A DNA stretch of 64,000 bases from Bryoerythrophyllum caledonicum (lineage: Eukaryota; Streptophyta; Bryopsida; Pottiales; Pottiaceae): assembly GCA_963971425.1 (NCBI GenBank), contig OZ020524.1, positions 13,891,845-13,955,844 on the forward strand. The letters run 5' to 3'. How positions within the stretch are numbered: position 1 is the first letter of the stretch; every line of letters starts with the position of its first letter. The notes under the pieces are model-generated. The model searched no databases and was not told where the DNA came from. It was given only the letters and a program-made list of their open reading frames with translations. A program made the translations under genes and the position numbers. This document shows, piece by piece, positions 33,856 through 45,990 of the stretch.

Positions 33856-35102
33856 ACCTTTACAACTATATACATTATAGACATCCGGATACTTGCGTAT
33901 CCGGAGAGTGTTTTATCACCATGAACGAAAGTTCACGGACTCAAACAAGTTTTAGTAAACATTACTTCTTCCTCACAGCTTCTCCAATCACTCCTACTCA
34001 CGAACTTGGGATGGTTGTGGTGTCACTGGGTTCCCCCCGTAAGAGGGGATAAGGCTTGGGCCATAAGGACTAACACTTACTCTTTTGACACGTACGTGGT
34101 GTACCCACCCTTCGAGCTGTTAGACCTTCCTTCACCTCAGAATCAGCTAAAGGAATAGTACGTCGTGGGATCGCCTAGCTATTAGCCCCGGGTACCCGAT
34201 TTCCACTCCTTTTCTTCAGGGAACAAAGTCCTCCTATTACTCCGATGGTCACCTCGCAAAGGAGTTAGTTGGATCTCCTTTCTTCTCTCAAGATAATCCG
34301 AGTTGTTAGAGTCGGTCTGGACTTCTTGCCCTTAGTTCAAACCAGTCTACTCCATCCTCAACACGAAGGGTTGATGGTGTATAGTGCTCCTATGAATCAA
34401 CCTATCCGACCAAAGGTTGATGCGTCTGGGATCTAGAGTACATCTTCACAATCGATGACATACTGCCGCCGACCGGTCACACAAGACATATCAAGACTCC
34501 TTCCACACCCGTCACTCCCCCCTCGTCCTCCCCTAATCACTTATAATCTCACCTGTTATTCCCCTCCACCACGACTAATCTACTTGAGGGAACAAGGAAA
34601 CAATCACAAGGGGTCAGAGTTAGAGTCACGCCCAAGTAACCATCTAACCATCTCACCTGTTATTCCCATCCACCACGACTAATCTACTTGATGGAACAAG
34701 GAAACAATGACTCGACGGTTAGTATGGACTTGAGGAGTGGACTACTTGAGATGGTACTCACAGTCATATAGAATCCGAGCTCTCCAACCGTCGAAGGTTT
34801 TCTGAGAGCGTAGGTTTAGAATTGAACTGAAAGCAAGTACACACATCAAGCAGTGAAGAGAGAGGCCACGAGACTCCTCTCTTATGCTGCGAAGGACTCA
34901 CACAAGAGTCCAAACTCAAACGATACCTTCTAACTAAAAACGGTGACCATAACTACCCTTGGCGGCGGTGCTGCCACTACACACGACGTGCACCGTCAAA
35001 GGTCACTTATTACACAAAACCCAAGGCAAAACCAAGTCAAAACCAAAGTCAACCGGGGCCAAATCCCGGACTGAACAGTGACCTACAAACCAAGATCCTG
35101 GC

Positions 35103-37087
35103 CTACTTCCGGGCCAGATCCTCGAGTCTCTTCCGCTCCTCCCTCCGCTTGCGCTTCTTCAAACTCCGGCTTGAAGTCAGGGTGGGCGCGGCTGCTGCAA
35201 GTGCCACCAATGGCGCAAACACATCGGTGGAAGGCGTGGGTTGGCCAAGCGTTGCCCTCAACAAGGTTTCCCTCGAAGGCAAGGAGGAATTCGGGCCATC
35301 CGGGGTGATTGACATGGTAGTCATGCCCGAATGTGGCCCGGATCGTGTCGGAGGGGCCGATGCCTGACTCGGGGTGCCCATGATGATATCCTGGCCGGAT
35401 ATCTGTCCTGGAGTGTACAAGTAAGAGGAACTCTCACTTGCGGTCTTTCCAATGTGAAGCCCGCTCTGCAAAGGGGCCACCATCGGCGTAGTGCGCGGGG
35501 AATCTCCGAGTGGCAGCTGGAAAGGGTGCACGGGAAGTGGTGGCTCCATCGCAACCCCCGGGCGTTCCTTCCAACCGCTCTACATCGGTACGGGGACCTT
35601 CGAAGGGAATGGTCCTACCGGGATCCTCGAGCTCACGAGTGGAGGGGGCAGATCCGGGCTGTCAAGGTCCACCACGTCCTTCTCCTTCCGTGGGCCGTGA
35701 TCGCCGAGGTGACGTTCCTCCGGGTTGGTCTCCGAACCCGAGTCTTCATCCTTGCCGGAGCTGTCGGAGTCTTCCACAAACTTGGGTAGAATATGAGTGA
35801 GATTACTCACCAATAACCGCATGTTGGCATAAGCCGCCTCAACCTTCACGGTTTGCTCCATCACGAAGGCAATCACCCGCTTGCTAGAAATGTGGTCATC
35901 CCTCTCCAATCGAGCATCGAACATCTTGGCTTTAAGTACCACATCTGCGGGGAAACGTAATGCTTCGTCTACTTGCTGTAACGCTGACGCCGAGGCATTG
36001 GCTTGGAGAAGAGCCGCCTTGCAACTTCTCTCTGCCTCCAACGCTTGACTCCTTACATTTGTCACCTCAAGCGTTAGTCGGTTAACCTTCTGCTCCATGA
36101 GGCGAAGATCGCCAGCTCCTCCGACCTTCTCCTTGATCGCAGCGATCAACCCTTCACGTGGAGGGTTACCTACCAAGCTGCTCGCTTGTCCCAAGGTCCT
36201 ATTCGAGTCTTCCACATATACGCGAATGGCCTCGAGTAGCTCGGAGGCCGGGTAAGACTTGCCTCCAAGTTGTGCCGATCCGGTGGCTGCAGCGCGTATG
36301 GCTGCGCGGGTGCGGGTGGAGGGGGCTCCTCCCTGTCTCTATCTCTGGCGCTTGGGGGGTGGTACAATCTCCTCTCCTGACTGTGATGAGCTGCTCCTTC
36401 AGACCCCGGTTCGGGTTCTGATTCTGTCCCTTCAAACTTCTTCATCATCAGTTGCGTTCCGTATGCCATGTCCTCCTCCGGAATTGTCTCCTTGAAATGG
36501 TGATATAGGTGGATCAAAAATGGGCAGAGGGGTGCACGCGTGACATTGTGAATGCTCCTGGTCAAACGAATCACCACATCCTTCACAATGATGGCCCAAT
36601 TCACCACTCTCTCGCCAAGGTAGGAGCCATACACGGTGTTCGCGAGAGTAACCGTCACTCGGGTAGGTTTCTCGGGGTGTAAGATTGGTACTAGGAATGC
36701 GAAGATCCTCTTAGCGCGGGGGTCCGCACAATCTTGTACCGCGTAACCATTCTTGGCGTCCTTGTTGCCGAACCTCCCCTTGGCATACTCCTCCTTCTTC
36801 GTACTTGTCCATCCCGCCCCTTGCCCTGGAAAGCCGTACACCTCTTGCCACCTCCCCATGGTCCATCTATCCGGACAAGCCCGGATGCTATCTCCATTGG
36901 GCTCGGGTAAAGGATCTTGCCTCATCTCCTGCACGGTTGATTTCACCCAAAAACTCCAACAGAACTCCATTAGAGAAAGACATCCCATGCGAAGGAGATC
37001 CTCTTTCAGCTCGGTGAGCTCAAGGATATCTTTGGGTATGACTTGGGTAATGTCCTTCTTCCCTGATGGCACCAAGTGGGAGGCCAT
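35103..37087 (-). CDS. Family-B retroelement ORF (PF20167-like), minus-strand copy
   Basis: From the ATG at 37087 (MASHLVPSGKKDITQ), residues 1-230 carry the blocks LLRMGCLSLMEFCWSFW, RACPDRWTMGRWQEVYGF, AKNGYAVQDC, RVTVTLANTVYGSYLGER and VNWAIIVKDVVIRL, then CPFLIHLYHHFKET and an acidic linker. Then follow the coiled-coil part (SALQQVDEALRFP, KMFDARLERDDHISSKRVI, VSNLTHILPKF) and a Ser/Thr/Pro-rich part ending in a basic KKRKRREERKRLEDL near 35103. It parallels both split halves of the plus-strand copy. It is a broken copy. The function is unknown; capsid-like or accessory roles have been guessed for such ORFs elsewhere. Confidence 0.6.
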
Positions 37088-38307
37088 TTGATTCGAGGGC
37101 TTGATCCTCGCCTGATGCTCTCCTTTAAGCTGACCCGGATGCTACCACGAACTGGAGTGCACAAGCTGGCCCGGATCTTCTCACGAACTGGAGTACACAA
37201 GCTGGCCGGGAGCCACCACGAGCTAGAGTGCACAAAGCAGGCCCGGATCTCCCAACACGAGCTGAAGTGCACAAGCTGGCCCGGATCTTCCAACACGAGC
37301 TGAAGTGCACAAGCTGGCCGGAAATACCACGACTGGTTTGAGAGTTTCGTACCTTGGCCGTGTAGTGGTCATAAGCGGAGGTGCTCTTCACGTCTCCTTC
37401 AAGCTGCGCCAACCTCGTCTTGTGATGATCCTCCTTGTGATCTTTGTTGGCCGCTCCTTTGCTCTGCTTCTGGCTTCGTCCCGCTCGTGTGTATGCTGGT
37501 TCGGAGCCTCGTGTGTATGCTGGCCCGGAGCCTCTTGAGTATGCTGGCCCGGAGCCTCTTGAGTATGATGGCCCGGAGCCCTCGTGTGTATGCTGGCCCG
37601 GAGCCTCTTGAGTATGCTGGTCCAAAGCCTCTTGAGTATGCTGGCCCGGAGCCTCTTGAATATGCTGGCCCGGAGCCCTCGTGTGTATGCTGGTCCGGAG
37701 CCTCTCTTCACTGGATCCTGGTTCTAACCCACTCGCTGGGCCGGTGCTCTCCCTCTCGTTGGACTCACTCGCTAGCTGGCCCGTAGCCTCGTGCTCACCC
37801 ACTCGCTGGGTACTCACTCGCTCGCTGTGCTCACCCACTCGCTGGATCTCCCTTGCTGGCTGCTGTGATGATCCTCCTTGTCGAGCTGGTCTTTATGCCC
37901 GGTGTCCACACCGTAGGAACCTTCCTGGTCCCTTCTCGTCCCGCTTCTTCTCACCTTCCGGGCCAGATTCGGGTGGTGTCCATCTTCCGGGCCAGATTCG
38001 GTCTCCTTCCTTCTTCCGGGCCAGATTTGGGTTGGTGCGGGTTGGCCCGGATGATGGCCTTCCTTGCCTCTTGGTCTTCTTGCGGGGTTGGGGCCTGGGG
38101 GACTGTTTTTAGGCTACAGTCTAAGTCATAGCTCTAGGTCCCTTCTTGCTACTATTAAGGCTTTTATAAAAGCCCCCTATTCCTCCTATCCTAATCTTAC
38201 TTAAAGATTAATCCCGGGTGGGAATAACCTTCTAGCCTAGCTATCTTATCTAATTTTAATACCTATATGTACCTAACTAAAAAAAACGAAAAATTTGTGG
38301 TACGACA
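37088..38307 (-). promoter_or_regulatory. 5' region of family-B unit: TATA box and GGCCCGGA minisatellites
   Basis: It contains three arrays: a ~33-base CACGAGCTGAAGTGCACAAG unit (37140-37320), a ~24-30 base TGAGTATGCTGGCCCGGAGC unit repeated about nine times (37490-37700), and TTCCGGGCCAGATTCGG three times (37960-38035). A TATA box TTTATAAAAG on the minus strand at 38163-38172 makes this the likely U3/promoter part. Long frames through the arrays on both strands are repeat artefacts. Confidence 0.5.
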
Positions 38308-38312
38308 GGTGG

Positions 38313-38565
38313 CGCATAGTAGTTCCACGTAGGAACTTGTGCGCCTGTGGACCCTTGGTTAGGTTCTAAGACTCGTCCCTTGCCCTTGGCATGGATGGGT
38401 ATGAAACTAGGAATATGGTGATCTTCCTTCCTCCACATGCGCTCTTGGTTTCGATCCACCTGCTCTATTAGCCTAGCTTGTGCCTTGGCCTCGTCTAACG
38501 ATGCGGGGCGGACCTTCAAAATCTCCCTAATGGTTCCCTCATTGTTGAACCCTTGTGTGAAGCAT
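38313..38565 (-). CDS. gag piece of gypsy element D
   Basis: The minus-strand frame reads FMLHTQGFNNEGTIREIL, then RPASLDEAKAQARLIEQVDR and a basic stretch, reaching the GGTGG target site of the family-B unit. The piece on the other side of that unit continues gag. This is the typical C-terminal gag region of plant gypsy elements. Confidence 0.6.
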
Positions 38566-38711
38566 AAAACCGAGATAGTTAAAATAACTATGACTCAGCG
38601 AATTCGTCCCTAGGGAATTGAAAGTTATGTTTTGCCGTAATATTAGTGTCACTATTATATGTAAGTGTGGTCCGTAACCCTTACGAAGCCTTGATTTAGC
38701 ACCATAATCCG

Positions 38712-39113
38712 TTAATAATCCTCCAAGTCAAGTGCCATTAAGTCTTCCATAACATCCTCCACATCCAAGTGCAAGTACTCTGCCCTCCCTATGGCTTCCG
38801 TTGTCTCGTACTCACCAAGGTTCCATTCCATTGCTTCTTCTATTGTTATCGGTTCAGCGGGAATTCCATTCTTCTCCTCTTCCGTTCCGTATCTCATTAA
38901 CCAGGTGTAACCTTCTTCTCGTAATCTCGCTCCTATCTCCGTTCTTTGGTTCGCTTTGATCCGTATGTAGATTTCGTGGTCGATTCTCTCCTTTTCCACT
39001 CGGTTTACAATCGTCACTCTTTCCTTATCGCTATTCAACCATCCATACTTCAAATTCAACCAACACCTGAATGCCTTGAATTTCTCCTCGTCCGTTAGTT
39101 CCAATCCTGGCAT
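38712..39113 (-). CDS. Hypothetical 133-aa ORF in element C
   Basis: ATG-initiated, charged, mainly helical (LTDEEKFKAFRCWLNLKYGW, ERIDHEIYIRIKANQRTE) with an acidic C-terminus ending LDLEDY. I do not recognise it. It sits 550 bases downstream of the PF20167-like region and probably belongs to the same element. Confidence 0.35.
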   Translation of the reverse strand: MPGLELTDEEKFKAFRCWLNLKYGWLNSDKERVTIVNRVEKERIDHEIYIRIKANQRTEIGARLREEGYTWLMRYGTEEEKNGIPAEPITIEEAMEWNLGEYETTEAIGRAEYLHLDVEDVMEDLMALDLEDY

Positions 39114-39666
39114 TACTTCATCTTCATAATCTGATTATGAATTATGTTCAGTTCATAACACACTTTTATTCTGATCATTATTTGATCACTCTATTATTTA
39201 TCTCCTAAATTATCCCGCAATTGCGGTCCTCAGATTTATTTTTATATCAGTTTCTTATGATTTTCTTTCTCTCGATTCTCTCATTTCTCCTTCTCGGTGT
39301 CCTTGATTTACTGTCAATTGACTTCATTCACAACGTAATCTTTCTCGATTATTCAATATGCACAACTTCAATTACATTAACTTCCGGAAACAATACAGCA
39401 AAGAAAATAAAGAGATAGCACAACGCGTATCTCGGCACTACAACTGATCAACACAATTGGGCCTCGAGCCAGTTCCAAAAACTCCTACTTAAACACCCGC
39501 AACTCCCAACTGTCTACCCTTTCACCGCAACCGACACCCTTTCCGATCTCAAGTCCGTTGGAAAACCTGAACTTAAGCTCCTAAACCTGTAACTAACTAA
39601 CTTTAACTACAAAAAAAAAGTTAACTCAAAATGAAAGACTATTCTACGTTCTACATAGCCCTACTC

Positions 39667-41314
39667 CTATTGTGCAGCGTCCTCGTAAACATGGTAGATC
39701 TCTGGTCGGTTGTCGTGACGCATGTCTTCGATGACATCCTCCTCTGCGTCGATCGGTTCCGTTACGTTCGGCTCCGTCTCGAGAAGGGGTTCGGTCACTC
39801 CCTTCTGCTCCCGAACAGGTGGTTCATCGTCCTCCGTCTCCGAATCTGAACCCTGTGCCTCCAGGTCCATGATCTTCTGGGACAACTCATCGTTGAAGTT
39901 GCCCAGCTGACGGACCTGATCTTCCAACTCCAGAATGCGTCGGTCCTTCCGTTGCGTTCCGTTTGCCTCTGCACTCTCCGTCTGACTGGTAGCAGCCACC
40001 ACCTGAACAGCACTAGGGTTCCGTAACTGAGTTTCCAGCGACGTTACCTTGTCCGTTAGCGCCTGGTTCTCCACCCGTAAGCTGTGCCGCAGCTTCGCCT
40101 GCTCCTCCAAGATAGCCGCCTTATCCTTCCGTAAAATGTTGGCCTCCGTCCGTTCCCTTTCCAACGCATCCCGCAAGACTGTCTGCTCCGTATCACCGAT
40201 GCTCTTGAGGCTCGATACAGTCTTGATCTTTTCCTGCAGATCAACTACCTGCTTCCTGAGTGCGTCGCACTGCCCCTCCAACCGCACCTTCTCCTGCAAG
40301 GCTGCGTTACGACTCCGTGTCGCAAGGCTTGCCATAGCACGCGCATCGGCCAGTGCCTTCTCCATGGCGCCCACATCCGCCATACCCATCACGGTCTCCC
40401 TGAACAGCTCTAGCTGCACCATCAACTTTTGTTTCACGTCGTACTCCTCCATGCTCGTCTGCCCCTCCGTACGAGTCCGCTCCTCCAGTAATGTGTCCGA
40501 TGTTGGCTGCTTCCCCTTATCCGTTTTGACGGGGGTTGTCGCTCTTACGGGAGTCAGCTTGTCGTCTTCCTCCTCCGTCTCCTCTAGTGATATGACTTGT
40601 CGCACCCTCGGTTTCGGAGTTCGCCCTGGAGTCGACAGCTGCCGGCTGGGTCGCTTCAGTTCGTTGAGCAACGACCTACGGATAATGTTGCTCACGTAAT
40701 TGGAGCACAGCAGCGCTCCCATCCTCCCCGATCACCTCTTCATTCCGAGCTCATTGCGAATGCGATTGTTCACGTACGCCGCCGAGTTCATCTGCATACC
40801 TCTGAGCGTCGCCACCACTGCATACAAAATCTTCCGTGGCACGTACGTCGAATGTCAAAGAATGGCCAGCCGCTTCGCCGCGAAGCGCATCCTTGCTTGG
40901 GGTCCATTGCGTCCAAGCCCGACTTGAATTGCTCTTCCGGGATGAAATCGCCCGACACCACCGTGCCGTTGTTCACCGCCACCTCGCTGATCGGCAGGTA
41001 ACAGTGCTCGTGCAATGTCGCTTGATCCACCACGATCTCCACCCCATTCACCTTACTTGTCCCGTCCACCACGTCGTAATTCTGCACATACTCCTTCACC
41101 AGCGCCTCGTCTATGTCTGGTAAGGATTGTGAGAACTTCACAAACCCATACATGTCGGCCAGCTTCAACTCTCGCTAAACCTCTCCAGACCAGCAAGCCT
41201 CCAGCCGAATTGGCTCCATATTTGTCACTACTACAAATGTCATGGGAGGAATCTCCTCCTTCCGCTTCACATTGCGGCTCTCTCTCACAGGTGTTCTCTT
41301 CTGCTTTGCCATGA
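39667..41314 (-). CDS. PF20167-like protein with long coiled coil, element C (decayed)
   Basis: From MAKQKRTPVRESRNVKRKEE at 41314, the N-terminal globular part has the best PF20167 pattern of the window (EALVKEYVQNYDVVDGTSK, VNGVEIVVDQATLHEHCYLP). A Thr/Pro/Glu linker follows, then a long coiled coil (AMEKALADARAMASLATRSR, KVRLEGQCDALRKQVVDLQE) and an acidic tail. It follows integrase by only 0.3 kb and lies after the polypurine tract, so it appears to be coded within the LTR. Reading is interrupted. Confidence 0.55.
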
Positions 41315-41622
41315 TCTCTACTTGCTCACCGCTCTTTCACTCCTAAACCCTTGCGCACACACTCTCTCGACACACGACACGCTCACGCAAACACACAACA
41401 ATGTCTGGACAGCCCCACTCCTAAATATTTGCCCGTGATGAACTTCAGAGTGACGCCTCCTTTTCCCTCCTCTAGCACTCATTGTGTACTCGTTATGATG
41501 TTCATGCGTTATGATGTCCACTCATACTCTTTTAATGATGCTACACCGCCATTTAGTCACTCGATTCACCTATGACCAGACTTCTTAAGTATAGTAGGCT
41601 ACCTACATACCCTCCCCTCCAA

Positions 41623-42050
41623 TCAGCCAAGAACCCGTCCCGGGTTCGGTTGATAATATAATTTTAATCTATTTCCATTAATGCGTGTCGCCAGTTGCTT
41701 GCCCTCATAATCTTCTAACTGAACTGAACCGTTCTGGAAAACCTCCGTGATTTTGTACGGTCCATGCCATCGTAATTGAAATTTACCGGGAAAATCCAAA
41801 TATCTGCTATCATAAAGTAAGACATAATCATTTACAGAAAAGGCTTTCTTTTTCAACTTGCTATCATAGTAACATTTTTGTCGTTTTTGAATGGCTTCCA
41901 TAACGAGAAATGCATTTGCGCGAGTTTCATCTAATTTTTCCAACTCCGTTAACCGATGTTGAAGAGACTCCATATCACCGAGTCGATCCCGTATGGCTAT
42001 CCGTAAACTGGGTATTTCGAGTTCAATAGGGATGACAATCGACCCCTTCA
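41623..42050 (-). CDS. C-terminal domain of integrase, gypsy element C
   Basis: PIELEIPSLRIAIRD, then ETRANAFLVMEAIQKRQKCY, then the GPY/F-type module (KFQLRWHGPYKITEVFQNGS) and NGNRLKLYY at the end. The order and motif are those of Ty3/gypsy integrases. The domain is cut on its upstream side at about 42050, where MULE 2 sequence begins. Confidence 0.8.
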
Positions 42051-42054
42051 TGTG

Positions 42055-45000
42055 AAACCTCCACATCTACCATCTAGATCCCCTCCAACGTCCATAGTAG
42101 ATTGTATAAGGAACCTAGGTGCCAGAAAGGGGTCAAAATCCATATTGTCGAGGGTTGATTTTTCAAAGGTCCCGATATCTACCGTGGATTGCTTGCCTCC
42201 AAGCTTTGATGGGGATCTCATTTTTGTGTTACCTCCAGTTTCAATGTTGTCTTCGCATTCACAAGCCAAGCTATTACAAGGCATGGACAAACGTCATGAT
42301 GGTCATGCATGGACTCGTACTGTCACAACCCACATTCAAAATGACATGGGTCTGTCATTTAGAATGTCATCTTGTCTTGGGCACCTGCAGTGTGTCAATA
42401 ACCAGTGCGCGTACCTTGATAGAATTCATAGGCCAACTCCCGCGAATGAGACCGAGTGGGATGGGTCATCGTATTTACGATTTGGAATTGACTCAAATCC
42501 TCCCAAGAATTCTACAGTCGTCTGCAAAATATGTCAGACTCCTCCTTCATGTTTGAACGTTTGTTCAGCCAAGATATACTATATTTTAAGTCCCCCTCCG
42601 ATGTCTCGTGCATGTGTCCATATTGGTTGTCACAAGCATCCAGTCAAGAAGGGTGTAGACAGGGAGTCTGAAGAGCGTGTTACGACCCTACTGAGTGACC
42701 AGGTAGAAAGAACACCCACTGCCACGAATTCAGCTATTATTTTAGAGGCCGGCAAGGACTTTCTAGCGTCTATTCTGCTAAATCCTGAAGGTGCGCTTGA
42801 GAAAAGTCTATCATCTGAGGAGTTGTTGTCCGTCCTTGAGACTTGCAAGAACTTGACATCTCCAAATCTGCGCAACCAGGTCACATCTTTTCGGTACCTC
42901 CGGCGTTATGGAGTCATGGACAGTATTACAAAGCTCAGAGGATCCAGCAAATGGGCGTACTTGCAAAATAACATGTTCCCTGGACAAGGTTCTGAATCAG
43001 ATAAGGTATTTGTTTTCAAGATGTCTGAAGTTGGCCCAGGTAGTGGTGTTGACCTTGTTAGACGAATGCAATCTGATGGAGATTTGTGCAAATCATGGAT
43101 GATGTTTGATCATGTCAAGCGTGTGAAGGGTTGGACCACGATGGCTTGTCATGTGTACGACTCATCATATTGTCGTGTCATGACCATAGCTGTTTGTGAC
43201 ATGCAATCTGAGGATGTTGAGGCCCAGCTTGTATTTTGGAAGAACTTGAATGTCGTTGCAGCACGACATGGCATTTTGAAACCTCAGTTTAAAGGATTTA
43301 TGGCGGACAGTGCCCAAGCTAATTGGAATGCAGTGAGAATCATCTACGGCTCCGGTGATGCAAAGACCCCAATGGAAAATCGTGAACGCACGTGCCTATT
43401 TCACTGGACGCAATCTCTGGAGAAGCATACAAAAGCTGACATTCGACCCGACCTACAAGAGCAACACCGCTCTCTATGTAAACAGTACAAGAATGCTGCT
43501 TCACTGGAAGATGCAGAGAGGAAGTACCTTGCCATCCGGTCATGGTGGTTGTCATCGGGCGCTACAACCGAAGAAGGTGTTCTTCGCCTCGCATTTTGGC
43601 ACTTTCGTTACCGCCAATGGGGTGGTTTTCTTGAGCTTGTAAGTGATGTCTTCTTTTCACGTTTGTTTTTTTTTAACTAACAGTCCGTATCGCTACGGTG
43701 GTTTTCTTGCTAACGTTATGGTCTGTGAGTCAGGATCTAACGGAGGAGGAACTTGTGGAAATGTCTTCCTGCAATCTGGCTGAAACGGTGCACAACAAGT
43801 GGCTTCAACAATCCGGAAAACGAGGAAATGATCTCTATGTAGCAACGGTGGATGATTATGTCCGAGCATTTACGCAAGTTCTAGCATACTACCAGTTCTC
43901 CAAAGGCGAGCGTGCAGGCACGGGACCTTCTAAGGAAGATCTTCGTCTTAGACTTGCCCAACGTAATGCGAAAAGCTCCGGCGATCCGAAGAAGTTGCAT
44001 GCGGCGTTAGAAGAGATGAGAGGCGCTTCGGAATTTTGCACAAGAGAGCCACACTTGGAAGGCGAAGAGGTTTTCTTCTCTGTAAAGCGGAAGGCAGATT
44101 TTCCCATAGGATCAGAGTTTGATTCACATCGTCCTGACAAAATTAGCGTCTCTCGACCCTTGAAGAGAACACGCTACGGTGGCCACGCCACGATTGTCGA
44201 TCTTACTGCAGAAGAGGTGCGTGCCCCTATCGTACAACTAAATCCACCTGAAGTGCAGAGTAGTCCACATGAAGAGGCAACAAGAACCGTCCCAATTCCA
44301 TATCATACGAAGGCAGTCCTTGAGACATCTTGTAATGAGAAGGAATGGCATATAGCGCGGCTTTTGAAGACCTCAGCAAAAGCATGTTTTGCACAACATG
44401 CTATCACAAAAAAAAACTGCGTGGCAAAAATAGTTCAGTACAACAAAGCTACTGCTGCTCCTACTTACACAGGCATGATGACGTCATACAAGAAAAACAA
44501 GGTAGAACAAATGCAGTTTTTCTTTTGCAATGATGATATTGAGCGTTGTGTGAAGGGCACTAGGCGCAAGTGGGTTGTTGCTAAACCGCATGTGCCAGAG
44601 ATTTGGCCCGTAAAGCTTGGTACTAATCTTACACAAGAAGAAGTGTTTGCTCTTGAACATGCTGGATTTCGCTTGGCTGAACGACCGGCCTTTGCTCCGC
44701 ACCAGTTGTTCAGTGATTTTAATGGTCTCATCAATTTTGATGACTTCCCGGCACCAATTTCCCCGGACGAGTATCCAAAGCGCAGATTTGGGAAGAACAT
44801 TCGACGCAACTCCAAGGCACCAACAACAAAGCATTCCAACAGCTACGCATCAGCGCTTTCAATTAATGGTAAAATTCTCAAAGCCACTCTGCTTCCTTCT
44901 CCAGCACTAGGTTCAATTGTATCATTTGAGTCTCGTCAAGGATCCAAATCATCCCAGTATCTCATCACTGTCAGTCAATTTCCAAGTTGTGATTGTCCTT

Positions 45001-45203
45001 TCTTTAAGGATATGGCAGCAAAGTCATTAGGTAAGCGTGGTCAATGGGTAAATTGCAAACATATGTATTATGTTTTTACCCGGCTTTGTAATCTGCTTCC
45101 TGAAGTAGATCAGTTTATCCACGCACCTAGTTTCAGCTACAACGAGATCAAACGCGTGTTAGAAAACCTGCTACCACACTGTCACAATGTAAGAACTGTG
45201 TGA
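42055..45203 (+). CDS. MULE transposase with SWIM zinc finger (open frame, 5'-truncated)
   Basis: Exon 1 is about 42055-43638, with an intron 43639-43733 (GTAAGTG...AG) and exon 2 43734-45203. The join is in phase 0 (LEL then DLTEEEL). The N-terminal zinc-ribbon-like region has SSCLGHLQCVNNQCAYL and CKICQTPPSC. The MULE core has TIAVCDMQSED, FKGFMADSAQANWNAV and TCLFHWTQSLEKH. A basic SRPLKRTR may be a nuclear signal. The SWIM finger, C-D-C then C-K-H, is at about 44988-45062. No stop occurs in either exon. Against the MULE 1 copy, the acidic first ~170 residues are missing because the element joins gypsy sequence at about 42050. The catalytic protein may therefore still be made if a promoter exists. 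Confidence 0.88.
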
Positions 45204-45944
45204 CAAATAGTTCTACTGTACTTCTCATTCCTTTTATAACAGAAATGGCGGTGAGACTGAAAGGGCCACCGTGTAATATTGTCGTACATGTGTCTCCCCT
45301 ACTGTATTATTATTATCACGGATATTCTCTTACAAAGTATCATCCTTCTTATTAAAAAAAACCAAAAATGATGTATGACTTAATTTCAAACCTAATTAGA
45401 TAAAAAATTCTTCTGTATCTACCATTGATTTCATTCTATATGTTCCCAAATTCTAGTCTGCACTTCTAATACTGTCGAGGTAAGGGAGAATTAGATTGTA
45501 CTCAAAAAGTTAAGTTCATCATATATGCAATCTTCCCCGCAGTATATATTTCTACCTTGTGAGATGGAACAACATGGCCAAACTTCAACTTTATATTGGA
45601 ACAATTATTTTTTTGATGGTACGATGTTAAAAAAGATAGTCTTTAAAACATGCATGATTTTAAGTACATTCGGGCGGCATATAATATTTCTTTCATTCCT
45701 TGTGTGCGTAACTGATTACAAATATATTAATTTCCACGGTTATAGGCTCATATATTCTTCCACAACATGAGGCCAAAGTTTTAACCAATCTCTTTTTTCA
45801 CGGTTATAGGTTCATTCATTTTCCAAAATACTGACCAAATTATGAACCCAAAAAAGCCAAACTTCTTATTTTTATGTACATCAGCAAATTCTTGAAACAA
45901 ATATCCATGTATTTTAAGAAAAATCCTGCCAAAAACCCTAATTT
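45204..45944. other. MULE 2 right arm, non-coding
   Basis: AT-rich, no gene. CACGGTTATAGG(C/T)TCAT occurs twice (45735-45750, 45798-45815), a possible subterminal motif. Confidence 0.5.
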
Positions 45945-45990
45945 TTCTGCTCACCGCTCACCGCTTTCTGCTCACAAAATAGCTTCGTTC

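Larger units (their letters stand above)
33546..38307 (-). mobile_element. Family-B unit, uninterrupted 4.76-kb LTR-type insertion carrying an ORF (fossil)
   Basis: The termini are inverted (TGTCGTA / TACGACA) and flanked by GGTGG on both sides. That pattern is a complete LTR-type integration into the gag region of D. Read on the minus strand, it has a 1.2-kb 5' part with a TATA box (TTTATAAAAG, 38163-38172) and minisatellites, a PF20167-like coding region 37087-35103, and a 1.55-kb tail. No internal second pair of termini was found, so it behaves like a solo LTR that contains an ORF or like a short non-autonomous element. The coding region is interrupted, so the copy is broken. It is younger than D. 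Confidence 0.75.
38566..42050 (-). mobile_element. Fragment of Ty3/gypsy element C with ORF in or next to the 3' LTR (fossil)
   Basis: Read on the minus strand: the end of integrase (42050-41623), then a polypurine tract GGAGGGGAGGG (41621-41611), and from about 41607 (TGTAGG...) the candidate 3' LTR. That LTR holds a PF20167-like coding region (41314-39667) and a small ORF (39113-38712). The 5' part is absent at the junction with MULE 2 near 42050, and the 3' boundary near 38566 is estimated from where gag of D resumes. It is broken. Confidence 0.55.
42055..45990. mobile_element. MULE 2, right part (left end lost)
   Basis: The right TIR (45945-45990), reversed, reads GAACGAAGCTATTTTGTGAG followed by GCGGTGAGCGG, matching the MULE 1 left TIR. 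The flanking DNA beyond 45990 is the start of gag of element D, so MULE 2 inserted in gag. The left TIR and transposase 5' end are not found; gypsy element C sequence begins instead. The candidate right duplication GAGGCCATG (45991-45999) has no located partner. Confidence 0.8.

Noticed and set aside
37125-37838. Long frames on both strands over 37.1-38.1 kb
   Set aside because: They run through three minisatellites with TGGCCCGGA units, so the repetitive peptides are artefacts.
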